Shown here: positions 26,036 through 39,798 of the stretch, piece after piece | Numbering within the stretch: the stretch's first letter is position 1 | How the letters are laid out: each line of letters opens with the position of its first letter | From: Hofstenia miamia | Lineage: Eukaryota > Xenacoelomorpha > Acoela | Direction: 5' to 3' | Length of the DNA: 64,000 nt | Assembly (NCBI GenBank): GCA_004352715.1 | Contig: SCFE01000050.1 | Coordinates: 449,591-513,590, forward strand | Program-made: the position numbers and the translations under genes | The notes under the pieces: model-generated | Seen by the model: the letters and a program-made list of their open reading frames with translations, nothing else | Told to the model about the DNA's origin: nothing | Databases searched by the model: none

Positions 26036-29000
26036 ATCAATACAATACTGCTACAAGTTGTAAAAGGGCTAAAATTCCTGAGAACAGATGTGGTGAACTA
26101 TTTACAACAATTTATGGAAAAACCTTCAGTTATCATTTTAATATTGCTGATTTCAAATACCTCAAATCAAATTATTATAATGCGTCAGAATTTGAAACTT
26201 ATATTGATAAAAATTAATGTTAACAATTTACTAAAATTTGTTTGTACGCGTTTATTGTGGAGGGCAATATACTTATGTGTACCATTATTTATCAAAGTCT
26301 AAATACTTGCTGTAGCCCAATCTACACTAAAAGTTTTTCTCAGGATTCTGGGTTCAACCCGACGTAAGCTAGCGTTCGGCTATGTTACTTTTTCTTTGCT
26401 CGAATTATGTTCGATGGATTTCATAGAAATAACAAATAATAATCAATTTTCTTATCGATTCGCCTCACTTAAGAAATTAATCTTCAAGCCAGAGATGGAA
26501 ATGAGACGGGTCAACCCATGGGGCAGGGTGCGGCAGGGCAGTTCAGGGCGGGTATAAGGCAAGATTTTCTAAAGCTGGTATCCATGAGCCAAAAGTGGTG
26601 CATAAACACTATTGAGTTGAGATAACAAGCAAAAATTGCCAATTTTTGAGATTGTAAAAGTAATTTTCTTACATCAAAGTTGTCTGCTTGATAAAATTTT
26701 GTCGCATTTTGAAAAATCAATTACCATACATTTATAACTCTTGGTGAAATTTGATTCTATTCAATGCAAATCAATAATATCAAGAAGATCTATTTTATCT
26801 GATTTGTCATCAATAGGTTTTGCAATTACACTGGAATTTATGCAATTAACCTTGCATAAATATATTGCATAAGATATTAGCTCTATAGAGTTAAAATTAA
26901 TTTATATTTTGCTATTACTAATGTTTTTAATATGCATTGTCATCACGTTGGTTAATAAATTCCTATTGGTAGTAATAGTAGAGATGGTATTTCAAAAAAT
27001 GATTCTGTATCTTCTAGACAAAAAGGATTCAAAATATCTTGGCAGTTGTGGTTTGGTGTAGTGCTATGAAAATTTCAATAGAACAAATATGGGGTAATAA
27101 TATATCGCAAGTAGTTTTTATAGCAGAAATTTTTGGTGGGCCACTTTCGGGTCAGAGAAAATGAAGCGTGGGGCAATATGGGAGGGACAGATGTCAGCCG
27201 GTCGAAATGGGGCAAGGCACAAAGTCTGTGAGGCAGGCAGATGAGTTAACAAAAATTTGCCCCACTTCCATTTCTGCTTCAAGCCAATAAAATATAACAT
27301 ATCTAAGCCAAATGCTTTATTTTATTGCACATTACCAGTTCTTTGTCATGAAAATTGGCTAGGAGGTTCCTATTATTATCTTAGTAATATTTTGTGACAC
27401 CATGCCTTAAGGTTTTAAAAAACTTCGTTTCAGAACTAAAATCAAATGTAAAAAATAAATATATATCTAACCTTGGACAACCCTGTGATATTTTACAAAA
27501 GAAGGTTTTCACACATGCCTGTTTGTTTTATTTGGGTTCTGAAACAAAAAGCTAATTTCTTAACCTCAATCTGTCGAGATTAATGCAAAAATAGACATTG
27601 AAGGTGTCTTACAAAATAATTCAAGATCCCATGCTGAGTCAAATCAAACGAGTAATTTACAGTTGTTGCGGCAAAATCTATATATGTCATGTCTTTGAGT
27701 TATAAAGCGTACACTGGATTAAGTGGTGAATGGCTGTTCTATGAGAAGAATAGGGGAAGTCTTTATTAATTTCTCTTACTAAATTTTAAGCTTCAGACAT
27801 AATTTAAAACTTTTTTGCTGTGGAGGAAATCTACAGTTTGCTAAGCAGCTTGCTTCAATCGTTGAGCCATCAAGTGTTGGCAACGGGAATGAAATTCGAA
27901 AAGTTTTTCCAACTAGTATAGAATTTATAACCCTAATCTCGATCGTGCCCACATATTAAATTACTTTTGTCACTTTTTGTCACTTTTTAGTTGATATAAT
28001 CAATCATGTCTAAAAATAATAAATTGCAAAAAGAAAGTTATTATTTGTTGAGGGATAAATTAAGAATCACTATATAAATACCTCAATAAGGTGTAGTCAA
28101 AGTGAGATGCAAGTATGGAATATTTATGGGGGCTGTGGGCCGGTACAAAATAAATAATAAATTAACTCAAACTGCATACTTGAAATAATTTCCATTTATA
28201 TTAATAATTTTTTGACAACTTAAATTCAATAAACTACTCCAAGTTTTTTAAATATTATTGGGCTAAAACAATGCTACCCGACTACCGGCCAAAGAATACA
28301 AATTTGGGTTGCAAAACGGGTTGTGCTGCTTGGTGGAAAGCTACAAGTCTGAGGGCCGATTTTTGATAACGTACTTGGGGTGCAAATCGGATCAAATAAC
28401 AATGTCCCGCTTCAACCATTGATGAACTCTCCTTATTTTTATCATTTGGAGTCCCAGGTAATTTGCTCAAGTTAAAAATTTGCGATTTACGTGTTAAAAT
28501 CCAGTAGTCAAAAAAGGTTGGTATCCCTTTTTTCAAAAGTGACTAACGTTGCAGGTCACTTTTTTACAATATATGAGTGTCCTAGTCGCTACAGTTAAAC
28601 TAAATTTGAAAATATGGTTCAAGAATTCTTCAAATTTAGTGATCTCTAAGCTAAACAAAAATTATATAGTAAGTTATTTTTCTAATGATTCTGCCAAAAC
28701 CCGGCATTGCCCAACCCAAGCCATATCAATCTCTGAAATGTTGTTAATGCCTGTCAATCAGTGCACTGTGCAAGATTACGAAACTTAGTGACATTTATTG
28801 CAATATTTTGAAAAATATAAATTATACTTATTTTGCTACCAACTTATTAACATACAGAGATCGACCGCATGCTGTATCGAAACTGATATCGCAGTTTTTT
28901 TAGCAATACTATTACTGAGCCAATGTTTCCAAAGTCGGTTAAACTGTATTTTCCAAAACAATGTTGTCAATCAATATATGTAGATGGGATGCTTACACAC

Positions 29001-32000
29001 GCTTATACAAACGAAGACAAACTTGATTCTTTTAAATTAGTTAGTTTATGGTTACGAACAAAATTCGAAGAGAACTTACACAATATTTAGCAATATTTAG
29101 TCAACAAAACAAAACTTAACGAAGTTCGACATTAGAATTGTAGTGAAACTTCTTTATAAGATAATAATTTATAAAACATTTCCGAAAATTCCTAACGAGG
29201 CGTGGTCACCACAATTGGTTCAAAAGACATACGAAATCCCCATTAAAATTCATATCAGTGTTTGTGACGACCGATTGGCTCTTCCATATTACGCGAAGCA
29301 CAATATACGTTATTTACACTGAGATGCGCCAAAATAAATGTTATCTCTATAAAAACGTCACTTAAGATAAGTTCAGAACATTTAAGGAAACAGTTTTCAT
29401 TAAATTTATTAACACAATAATTTTAAAGTTTCACTTTTAACACTAGTGTGATCGAATCCATTCTCTACTGGTTTATCAAAATATATTTTGTATGAACCTT
29501 TAAGCTACAAAAGTTTTAGGTAGGTTACATTAAAATTTTTCATGAAGTGTTAACATAAATATTAAAAATTGTTCGAAGGTTCATAATGTTGATAAATAGA
29601 AAATGGAAATATTTTTTAGTAATTTTACGCTTTGTAAACTATTGACATTTATAGATTAGCTAATTTTAAAAAAAAAGTAAGTAATTTCAATTTTCAGAAA
29701 AATTTTAGTTTTCTCTAAAATACATGATTGTCTATAATTCCTCTACATCACTGTCTAGAATTTTAATTAAGTTTTCTCACCTATATTGTATGTCAATCAT
29801 TGAATTGGTTAAGAAATAATCACGTATAACTTTTTAAGAAATGAAGTCAATAAAATATTATACAAAACTCCAGATGCGGATATAATTATATTTTTATCAA
29901 TTAGCTCCACCCCTTAGTCGATATCACTCAACCCTTACTCAAACCTGTCAACCAAAAATATTAAGCGTTAAGACATGCCCCAATTGCGACTTTACAATTA
30001 CAGACATATCGTGGTGGTAATGTGCCTAGTTCGAGGTAAATGCAACATTGATAGTGACAAAAATGAAACCATGAAATTACGTTCTAAATCCGTACTATCC
30101 TCAATATTAAATTTGATGAATTTCCCAGTAATTCAATTGTGGATACACGTGGTAGCTTTGTTCCTTAAAATTTTCAAATCTTTTAATAATAACTGTGGAA
30201 ATGTTTTGAGCTTCGTTAAAAGAGAAAATATATATCATTCTTAACAATAAATTTATGTAGCTACAGCCGTGTTCTTAATTTTACAAAGGAAACATCAGTC
30301 AAGTGGTTGACTTACTAAATTAAAATTTTAAAGATTAATTACACTTCAAAACTTTGTAGTCTTTTACAAAACTCATAACTTATTGAAAATCGCTATTTTG
30401 GGAAAACATTACTTTAATTTTTCTTTTGAGCAATCTTTCTTTCTATCATATTTATTAATGATATCATCAATACCCTATGAACCGGTAGCATCTTGTAAAA
30501 GCAAATAAGTCAAATTCAATCAAACCAAAATCAGTTTTAATTCAATTTAAGATGATATTAATTCTGAAATGATCAGAATTTGGCAGAAGATCAATATTAT
30601 ATAATTTGAAATGTCATGTAGATAAAAACCACTCCTCTTTTAAATAATAACTTAAGAGGTAATAAAAGTTTGTGACTTCCAATTTATCATTGATCGGTAG
30701 TTTGTGTGCTTGGGTTATTTTATTGGAAGGAAATATTAGTAAATCAATAATTGAAATTAAATGACCATGGTTGAACTTAGCATTATTAATAATAAAATGT
30801 CATAATTTTGTGAATATATTTTGCTATGTACACACTAAAATTAAGCTTATTTGTTCAACTTATAAGGTATAGTCAAAATTTTAGTGAGCAAAAACGCTGT
30901 TAGTTAAAAGTTTTTAAAATTTTAACAATTTTATTTTGCTTAAAAGCCATTAATACGTGATATATTCAGCTTTAATAATTTTTGCATTAATGGGTAGCTG
31001 GAATTACAATGAATTCAGAAAACTAGACAGAGTAAACAGAAAGATACTAGAAGTGTCGAGAGGGATTTCAAAGTATATGGAAATGTGGATAGATTGTACG
31101 GTGAAGACATAAGGTAAGAGAAAACGACATGCCAAAGTAGGATAGACGTAGAAAGCCAATCGAGATATAGACAAAGGGAAGCTCATGGAGATACTGGAGG
31201 AATACAGAAAACTGTAACATAATAAATCTTTTTTTTAATTAAGGCGTATACTCCCATTCCAAGTCCAAGTAAGTTATGGGCGAATGAACAAAAGAAGTTT
31301 CGAGCAATTTTGTGTGTGCAAGTCTGTAGCACAGGTTCTTATTTTAATCTCTAGAATTGTTTAAGAAGTTGGAAGTCATTTTAGTCCATATGTTTCCATA
31401 TTTTAGGAATTTTATTGAATTGTCTCTTTTCTACATGTATAGACAGGTGCCTCAATTATTTTCAATATATAATTTGAACAAATTGTCCATTAAATATCAT
31501 AAATCTAGATCACAATTTTGTAAATTTTTTATTGCTCTTTAGAGGAATCACGTTGCATTGCCATTATTCTATTTAAAACAACTATGTCATCTAATTTTAG
31601 AGGGGATTACATTGGCAAGACTTTTATAATATTGTTTATGTGAATATTTTAAACATAAATTGAGTGGCGGGTGCATTGGGGGCGGTGATTAAGGCACGAC
31701 CTCTAAAATATGGATAATGAATTAAAATGATGCAATCAAAGATTGTCTACGAACATTTTTCAATTACGCAGCAAACATTTTTTTATCTGGCCTCCCTCTG
31801 AGATCACCACTGTATGCAAATAAACGGTCATATGCGTATACTTGTAAAACGTTTCATGTATTAATATAAATAGGATATTAATACCATTTAACATTGGAGC
31901 TTCTGCTTCATTATCTGATCACAAGTTGCTTCTGCAGTTTTGTCCAGTGGGGGGGTCCGTTGGGCCTCTTTCAGAAGCCATGGCCTTCGTGAGGTGGGGT

Positions 32001-33094
32001 CGGGCGTAGCAGAAATCTCGCCCCATGGGTTTCATGGGTATTTGTGGGGCCAATACTGTAGGTCTAAACTCTATTAAAAGTGTGTTTTAATTACTTTCCA
32101 AATTTAAAGATGATGACTTATCTGTTTGTTTTCGTGGAAATCACTAATGACATCCACTTCAAATGTTAGAGCATAATGGCCATTATTACTGCTTCTCCAT
32201 CTCAGAAATCTGCATCAAACCGCTTTAGTAAGAGATAAACACTCAAAATTGTTTTCAAAATTCTAATTTCTTAAATAAACATCATTTTGATTCTTCAATG
32301 GAATAAAAAGAAAGGTGGGTAGAAAGATTGAAAATCCCGTCAACTGTCAATTTCGCTATTAGTCAGAAGACAGGGATCTTGAATATTTTCTGCAATTGTT
32401 TTGCTTATTACATTAGAAATATATATGTATATGACATTTTATAAATTTATACACAAAATTCGAGTTGTGGGGATCCACAGAAATGCTCATGGGGTGGGAA
32501 TCAAATTCTGTCTCATGGACAAGCCTGTGTTTTTGGGGAAGTTGACCTGCTTATTTGATCAAGCTATAAATGCCTTATGTTCTAAAAAAGGAAAAATTAC
32601 GTTTTTTGGATATTGTAAAGTATTTTATAGGATTTGCATATATGTCTGTAATGTTTCTCTAGTTATTTATTCTTTATAGATAAAGTTGGTTTGTCAGTGG
32701 GCATAAGTCTAATGAGTGATTTGTAGATGAGGAATAGCTACATAGTTGATTGAAAATAGCCATGTGATTGTTCAAAGCGTTTTTCACCTAGAGTCTACAC
32801 CAAATGCTGTCTGAAGTAAGACAGTAATTAAAGTCACAACAGTAATTTGCAATGATCATCAATTTTGTAAATCCTTTGCAGATAATTGCTGCATGTCTAG
32901 GCTAGCTGCAACAAGATTTCATTCCAATATAAAAAGAACGGGAGTTCCTTAATGAATATTGTTAATGTCTTATTTATTGCATACATCTGCAGATCAAAGA
33001 GATGATTTAAAAACTCGAATACCTCATGATAAACTGATTACTGCATACTGATTTGAATAATTTTTTAAACAAGAAAAAAATAAACATAGCTATG

Positions 33095-33600
33095 TAGCCA
33101 AGTTTTCCCAATAATGATTCAATCGTTTTGAAGTTTAGTAGGCAGCTTTTCTTAACATAGATCATTAAATACACATAGTGATATTGCATATCATTAGCGT
33201 ATTTTCTGCTGAAGTCAGAATTATTCAATATGAGGTCAGCAAAATATACCATTTCTTATAGGATTACACAGATAAAGTGAATCGATGCTATTTTGTGCTA
33301 TTGTTTTACCTGTGATGCAATTGTACTGAACAATATTTGTATTCTCCCCGTGCTACCCAAATTATAACAAAAACTGAATCATGGGAACAACACGAGCTGA
33401 ATATTAACAAAATAATTAGTATAAAAATATGATAGTACAACCCTCTGACAAATAGTTCATAAAAACTTTTGGCAAAGACATCGACAAAATTTTTCAGTAA
33501 ATTGATAAGACTAAGTTTTATCCTATGAAGAATTTCCATGAGCCCTCAGCTAATCACAATTTGGATTTTTAAGATATTTAGTTGGGGTGCAATTTTGCAA
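33095..33600 (+). repeat. Dispersed repeat family, copy 1 (about 0.5 kb)
   Basis: This aligns along its length with 59060..59540 in the same orientation. Shared landmarks include CAGCTTTTCTTAACATAGA versus AGCTTCTCTTAACATAGA, CCTCTGACAAA and a TTTTTCAG(T/A)AAAT(T/G)G stretch. It is clearly diverged, has no coding motif that I recognise and no terminal repeats that I could identify. Confidence 0.75.
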
Positions 33601-33710
33601 CCCTCTCCCAATAAAATTTGGGTTAATATATATCAGCACAATCGTAATTATTGGGCATAAAAAGATGAAGCAAATTTTCATTGAAACATTGCATATTGAA
33701 TGCTTATATT

Positions 33711-33712
<2 letters not shown>

Positions 33713-33742
<30 letters not shown>
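33713..33742. repeat. (AT)n microsatellite, left edge of the corrupted block
   Basis: Alternating AT; sequence quality drops sharply on its right side. Confidence 0.97.
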
Positions 33743-33746
<4 letters not shown>

Positions 33747-34710
33747 TAAATAAGCAAAAAAATAACCTAATTATAAAATTAAATTTTTTTCCAAATTGGG
33801 GTTAAAAAATGTGGCACCCAGGCTGTATTGTTTACGGCAAAAACCTTACCCCTAACAAAATTTGGTTAAGCGGATTAAATTAATTCCAAAGTTCCTTCAA
33901 TTGTTAAAGCCAATTTTTTAAATTGGTGACAACCAACTTTATTTTTTATTTGTTTCCGGTTAAGATTAAATAAATTTCAAAATTTGACTGGAACAAAAAA
34001 TTAAATTAAACCATGGAATTTTAATTAAAACTAAGGTTGGGTTTTAGAGGTGAATCCTGCCTTAAAAATATTAAATAAAATTTTTTATCAAGTCTTTTTT
34101 AAATTCAATTGTTTAATGTTTGGTTAATTGGAAATGAATTTTGGCTTAATTAAATTTATTGTTGGCTTTCCATGCCCATTTATTCTTTGTTCAAATTAAT
34201 AAGAATTCCTTTTTAAATCTTATTACCAATTATTTTTTTTTTCCAAAAGGAAAACAAAAAATTTGTGCAAATTTGGTTATTGTTTGATCCAATTTTTCTA
34301 ATTGCAATAAGCTAATATTGTCTGGTTTACCATCCTTTACTTCAAATTGCTTTTATTATTTTTCCAACACCATGAAATCATTAATTCAGCCTTTGGACTT
34401 TTTTTAGTTCCTCTCAATTATTAGGGCTTCCGCATTTGAATTTTAAAAAAATAACCAATTCAAAAAAACATAAATTTTAATTTTTTAATCTTTTTCGTTC
34501 CTTTTTTCCACGAACCTAATCTTTCCCAATAATATTAAATAACTTATTTTAAAAGGATGCCATAAAAAATTTAATTAAAGGAACCCGAGGTAAATCTTCT
34601 TTCCATTCCATTTAAAATTTCCCAAAATGGGCCCTTTTATTAAACCAAATGTTGAAAACATAACTAACTTTTAAACCACCTAAAAAAAATTTAAATATTT
34701 AAATATATAT
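33743..34710. repeat. Corrupted copy of 37633..38544
   Basis: Aligns to 37633..38544 in order but with frequent indels and substitutions, many stretching homopolymers. Landmarks: AATGTGGCACCCAGG versus AATGTGGGCCCAAGC, AAATTTGGTTAAGCGGA versus CATATTTGGCCTAGCGGA. At 34711 the match to the second copy abruptly becomes exact. Uncorrected long-read gap filling explains this best. Confidence 0.7.
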
Positions 34711-35821
34711 TTACGTTTGTAAATTTTATGCATTTCAGAAGGGTATCCTATAGTCAACAGCTAGTATCAGCTCATATGTTGTCCATCCTCGCCCACCAAT
34801 CTCTTTTTTGCCAATAGTGAATTTTCATCAATGCAAAATTTGAGGCAAAAGATCAGGTGATAAGAGGAAGAAATTTATTTTTTTAAATTTTTTTATCAGA
34901 TTATTGTGAATTTCATTTACACCTGGTTTTTGAAAGGAACTATTCTCATATTTAAGCTTTTTAAATCAAGTGCTAGTTTTTTATGGCACGTATATCCCAC
35001 ACTATTTCGTTTTTTTTAAATCTTCTGCATTCTTTCTTTAATTTGATTTAGAATCCGAAGAACACTAAATGTCTAGAGGCTGAAAAAACATTAATTATAA
35101 GATCGATTTCAAAAATAACATTTACATTTAACTGGAATAAAAATCTCAAACGCTCATAAACAGAAATTAATAATAAATCCAAAAGGTTTGCATATTAGAC
35201 TTAAGTTCTTCCTAAGGTATGCAAACTTGAAACCGCAATTGTCATTGATAATATATTATAGAAAATTATTCGCTGTCAATATACAGTTATATATTTCTGC
35301 TATTTGGAGGCAGAACTAACAAACAAAAAAGAATTACCCAGGATTTCAGTTTGGTTCTTATATTTAAATTTGATTTAAGTTTCTAAAGAGTTTTAGATTT
35401 TTGTTACCTTTCGTTGTGATGCTTCCCTAAAGTTCTAAAACCATATGATGTTGGAATTTTAACAATGTACTATTATAGTTTTATGAAACATTTACAATCA
35501 ATGTAATTATAGGTGACAAATGTGTAAAATTGTGCTGAATGTGAAATTCGCTGATTCTTTTTACATTATACTTGAAGCCTGCAGTCTCAGTGCGCGGTCG
35601 TATGTCGTTCAACTAGAATATTTTATGACAAGTAAAACGCGATAAACAATCTATTTTATACAAGATATGTTTAATATTTTCGAAATAAAATAATGGAATT
35701 TCATCATATTTCCATTGTTCAAATTTAAGGCGAAAATTTTTTGAAGTAGAATATAACAGAAATCCAACTTTGTTCATGACATTCAAGGTTCTTAGTATTT
35801 CTTCGCAAAAAATTCACAAAA

Positions 35822-35855
<34 letters not shown>
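34711..35855. repeat. 1145-bp exact duplication, copy 1
   Basis: Identical as far as I can check to 38545..39689. Both copies end in (AT)n. The right flanks differ: here the GGTGGCCC element follows, there a different sequence and a gap. Confidence 0.9.
35826..35855. repeat. (AT)n microsatellite, left flank of the 1.7-kb element
   Basis: Alternating AT ending one base before the GGTGGCCC terminus region. Confidence 0.97.
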
Positions 35856-35856
<1 letters not shown>

Positions 35857-35858
<2 letters not shown>

Positions 35859-37540
35859 TGGCCCTTATTTATGAATTTTCGAAAGTTTTGCCTCTGAACC
35901 TTTGAAGTGCTTCCATTTCACGAAAAAAGGATTAGTGTAAAAAGTTGAACTATTTGAAATAGCTTTAGAGGTGGCGCAAGCTCATTAATCTTTTCCAGTA
36001 TTAGAGAAATATACTATTCTTGTTAAAACAGTTAATTATGAGGTAACATAAGTGCTTTTAGGCATCTCATTAGCACTTAGCATACAAATGAGAGTGAATT
36101 GTAATTGAAAACAAGCATATTGATGCCTACATTAAGAATGACTCTGCATTCCCTCAAAATTCAAAATTTTGCAACCATATATTCATTTTTATCAAATATT
36201 TTTTAAATTCAATTGATCTAATTTATACCTAAAGGTTTTTTATGCATTTATATATTTGTGACATCTTTAGCTGAACAGAACATTCAAAGTGATAAATTTC
36301 CATTCAAATTACTTCCTAATTACGCCATCAGAACGTATTGAAGGGGCAAGAACGCCTCCTAATATGCAAGAACTTTTTCTCTACATATAGCATCACAAAG
36401 ATTTGCAAAAAACAATTTCAAGTAGCACCAATTTCTGTAATTCGGCAAATAGATGCCATTTGGTCAATTGCTGAAATTAATCTTAGCCAAGACTTAATAA
36501 GAAAGTTTGAAAATCTATTCTTGTATTCTTGTAATTGACTTAAAGAGCAGTAATCAAAGGAAACAGTATCTTAAGAAAGGTTCAATTTCCCCATGATATT
36601 GCTCATTTCATCGTGGTGAGCTGCAGAACAACAACGAAATCAATATCACAAGTTGATTTGGGGGGGGTGAATCACCTCTTTCCAAGAAACTTAGAACACT
36701 TGGTCGTACATCATGCATCAAGTATGATTGATGCTGAAATACAGATCCTATATGTAACTATTTTGATCTCAGTTCAACCTTGAAATCACGAATATCGACA
36801 ACTGTTTTAGCAAAAGTTGATATTAAGGTTTAATTCATGGCGTTGCGTGCTCCAACGGCAGCTAGACACGACTTGAAACTACTAAGTTGCTTTATTCTTA
36901 TCTACAAAGTCAAATCCAAGTGACTAGATTGTGAAAGAATTTAGGCAATTGTTTTATTTTTCAGAGGAACTGTTTTTTTAGTTTGCGCATTCTGCCTGAA
37001 ATTTAGCTGCACAACAGTAAAAATTCTGAAAGTTTCAAAGGATATTGAAAGAAATGAAACACTGAAATGAGTTCAGGCGGATGGGACCAACAAAAGGGCA
37101 AAGTGTCTGTTTTTTTCGTAACCAGAAGCAGTAGAAAGTTGTTTGGGAGCTGAGTGCATTTGATAGGTTTTTTGAAATCGTTCAAACAGTTATATGATCA
37201 CTAGCAGTTGTTAACGAATTGTGTGTTTGATACACCAAATGAAGCAATTATATTCCTCAATAATGAAGAATAACTCGCAGTATGCTTTAAAGATTGTAAA
37301 GAAAAGCCAGAAAAATTAGAAAACAGCAATTCTGGTTTGTGAGCATTGCATTGACACATTATTTCTTATGTGATGTATTGAGCCTTATTAGGCCAACTTT
37401 CACAGCTTTGCGCCACCTCTATATAATATGACAGATGGAGAGCAATTTGAGTAAATGAGTTTTCAATGAAGTAGAGACTTTTGAGAAGGTCAGACATACA
37501 AAAAACAAAATTTTATATTTTCACCTAATATAAGGGCCAC

Positions 37541-37541
<1 letters not shown>
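35857..37541 (+). mobile_element. Unclassified terminal-inverted-repeat element (about 1.7 kb), copy A
   Basis: The ends are inverted: GGTGGCCCTTAT at the left, and the reverse complement of the right end also reads GGTGGCCCTTAT. About 115-125 bp inside each end, TAGAGGTGGCGCAA recurs in inverted orientation (left near 35970, right near 37415). Long (AT)n tracts flank both ends, so a target duplication cannot be read. A diverged inverted copy lies at about 48485..49915. A peptide relic in the plus orientation near 36670..36790 (HLFPRNLE, SSMIDAEIQ, ILISVQP) and another from 36838 (AARHDLKL) recur in the other copy, so the element once encoded a protein. I do not recognise the family and saw no known transposase motif. 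Confidence 0.65.
36670..37170 (+). pseudogene. Protein relic of the 1.7-kb element, copy A (unrecognised family)
   Basis: Broken plus-strand reading. Segments include HLFPRNLEHL, SSMIDAEIQ and LISVQP before a TGA, then MALRAPTAARHDLKLL. Near 37060..37160 come frame-shifted pieces around RMGPTKG, NQKQ and VVWELSAF. The same segments in the same order appear on the minus strand of copy B, with substitutions that largely preserve the peptide. I take this as evidence of a former coding region rather than chance. The function is unknown; a mobile-element protein is the natural guess from its location between inverted repeats. Confidence 0.45.

Positions 37542-37543
<2 letters not shown>

Positions 37544-37585
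<42 letters not shown>
37544..37585. repeat. (AT)n microsatellite, right flank of the 1.7-kb element
   Basis: Alternating AT immediately after the GGGCCACC terminus; a shorter tract follows at 37615..37632. Confidence 0.97.
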
Positions 37586-37588
<3 letters not shown>

Positions 37589-38544
37589 TAGCCTAACGAA
37601 AAAATAAGTCTAAGTATATATATATATATATATCCAAATCCGAGATAAAAAATGTGGGCCCAAGCCTGGTATGGTTCACGAAACCTTATTCCTGACCATA
37701 TTTGGCCTAGCGGAATAAAATTAATGCGAATTCGGTCCATTGCAGCCCAGTTTCTAATTCGTGACAACATTATTTTTGAATTGTTTTCGGTTTACTTCAA
37801 TAAATTTAAATATGCTAGACACATAATAAAAACTATACATTGAAATTTGAAAACTTAAGTTGGGATTTACAAGCGCATACGAACTTCAAAATGTAAATTA
37901 AATTTTTCAACAAGACGCTTATAAATTATATTGCATTCACCATGTTCGGTTGATTTGCATGCACTGTTGCGTGATAGAATGTAATTTGTCTTGCCCGGCC
38001 CATGTATGCCATTGATCCAATTAATATGAATATCTTAGTCTATAATCTAATATTCTATTATTATTATTTTTCAAACCGAAACAAATATGGCTAATTTTGC
38101 TTTGGTTGATGTGCTATTGTTCTCAATGAATAAGTTTATATTGTCTAGCATTACTCCTTGACACTCAATTGCTTTTAATATTAAAATCTCCCACCCCATG
38201 AAATCAATAAATCCAATCTTTGATGTTCGTCCTCTCCAATATAGCGTTTCCTGTTTTTGCAATTTCAAAAATAGCAATTCCAAAATACATGAATTATCAA
38301 CATTTTCATCTTATCATATCATTATTAAGGATCGTAGTCATTGCACCAATGATAATAAATCGCTTACTTTCAGAAAGATGTCATTAAAAATGTTATTAGA
38401 AAGAATCCTGAGGTCATTCATCTAAAAGGATTCAATTCATTTATAATCTTTATCCAGATCGGTCTTGCATTAAATCATATTCTGTAGACAAACTTACTTC
38501 TACACCATCTGACTAAGAGCTAACATATTGTTCATAAGTACTAC

Positions 38545-39655
38545 TTACGTTTGTAAATTTTATGCATTTCAGAAGGGTATCCTATAGTCAACAGCTAGTA
38601 TCAGCTCATATGTTGTCCATCCTCGCCCACCAATCTCTTTTTTGCCAATAGTGAATTTTCATCAATGCAAAATTTGAGGCAAAAGATCAGGTGATAAGAG
38701 GAAGAAATTTATTTTTTTAAATTTTTTTATCAGATTATTGTGAATTTCATTTACACCTGGTTTTTGAAAGGAACTATTCTCATATTTAAGCTTTTTAAAT
38801 CAAGTGCTAGTTTTTTATGGCACGTATATCCCACACTATTTCGTTTTTTTTAAATCTTCTGCATTCTTTCTTTAATTTGATTTAGAATCCGAAGAACACT
38901 AAATGTCTAGAGGCTGAAAAAACATTAATTATAAGATCGATTTCAAAAATAACATTTACATTTAACTGGAATAAAAATCTCAAACGCTCATAAACAGAAA
39001 TTAATAATAAATCCAAAAGGTTTGCATATTAGACTTAAGTTCTTCCTAAGGTATGCAAACTTGAAACCGCAATTGTCATTGATAATATATTATAGAAAAT
39101 TATTCGCTGTCAATATACAGTTATATATTTCTGCTATTTGGAGGCAGAACTAACAAACAAAAAAGAATTACCCAGGATTTCAGTTTGGTTCTTATATTTA
39201 AATTTGATTTAAGTTTCTAAAGAGTTTTAGATTTTTGTTACCTTTCGTTGTGATGCTTCCCTAAAGTTCTAAAACCATATGATGTTGGAATTTTAACAAT
39301 GTACTATTATAGTTTTATGAAACATTTACAATCAATGTAATTATAGGTGACAAATGTGTAAAATTGTGCTGAATGTGAAATTCGCTGATTCTTTTTACAT
39401 TATACTTGAAGCCTGCAGTCTCAGTGCGCGGTCGTATGTCGTTCAACTAGAATATTTTATGACAAGTAAAACGCGATAAACAATCTATTTTATACAAGAT
39501 ATGTTTAATATTTTCGAAATAAAATAATGGAATTTCATCATATTTCCATTGTTCAAATTTAAGGCGAAAATTTTTTGAAGTAGAATATAACAGAAATCCA
39601 ACTTTGTTCATGACATTCAAGGTTCTTAGTATTTCTTCGCAAAAAATTCACAAAA

Positions 39656-39689
<34 letters not shown>
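38545..39689. repeat. 1145-bp exact duplication, copy 2
   Basis: Second copy of 34711..35855, offset 3834. With its clean left extension 37633..38544 it forms the reliable version of the block. Confidence 0.9.

Positions 39690-39690
<1 letters not shown>
39660..39690. repeat. (AT)n microsatellite
   Basis: Right boundary of duplication copy 2. Confidence 0.97.
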
Positions 39691-39696
<6 letters not shown>

Positions 39697-39798
39697 TCAG
39701 GAGATAAATAGCTTGGTGATGTGTGTATCCTGTGCTAGATAAAAAGTGCCTATTTAGCGCAATTTTAAATGTAGTGTACAGAATTTTTCCTTCGGTCA

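Noticed and set aside
26340-26400. tRNA-like B-box (GGGTTCAACCC) suggesting a tRNA gene or SINE
   Set aside because: No A-box at the right distance and no cloverleaf arms could be formed.
31663-31811. Possible second short hAT-like element (GTGGCGGG ... CACCACTG)
   Set aside because: The termini match poorly and the flanking octamers do not agree.
36658-36665. G8 and C10 (24921..24930) homopolymers as G-quadruplex sites
   Set aside because: Single runs only; no set of four G-tracts nearby.
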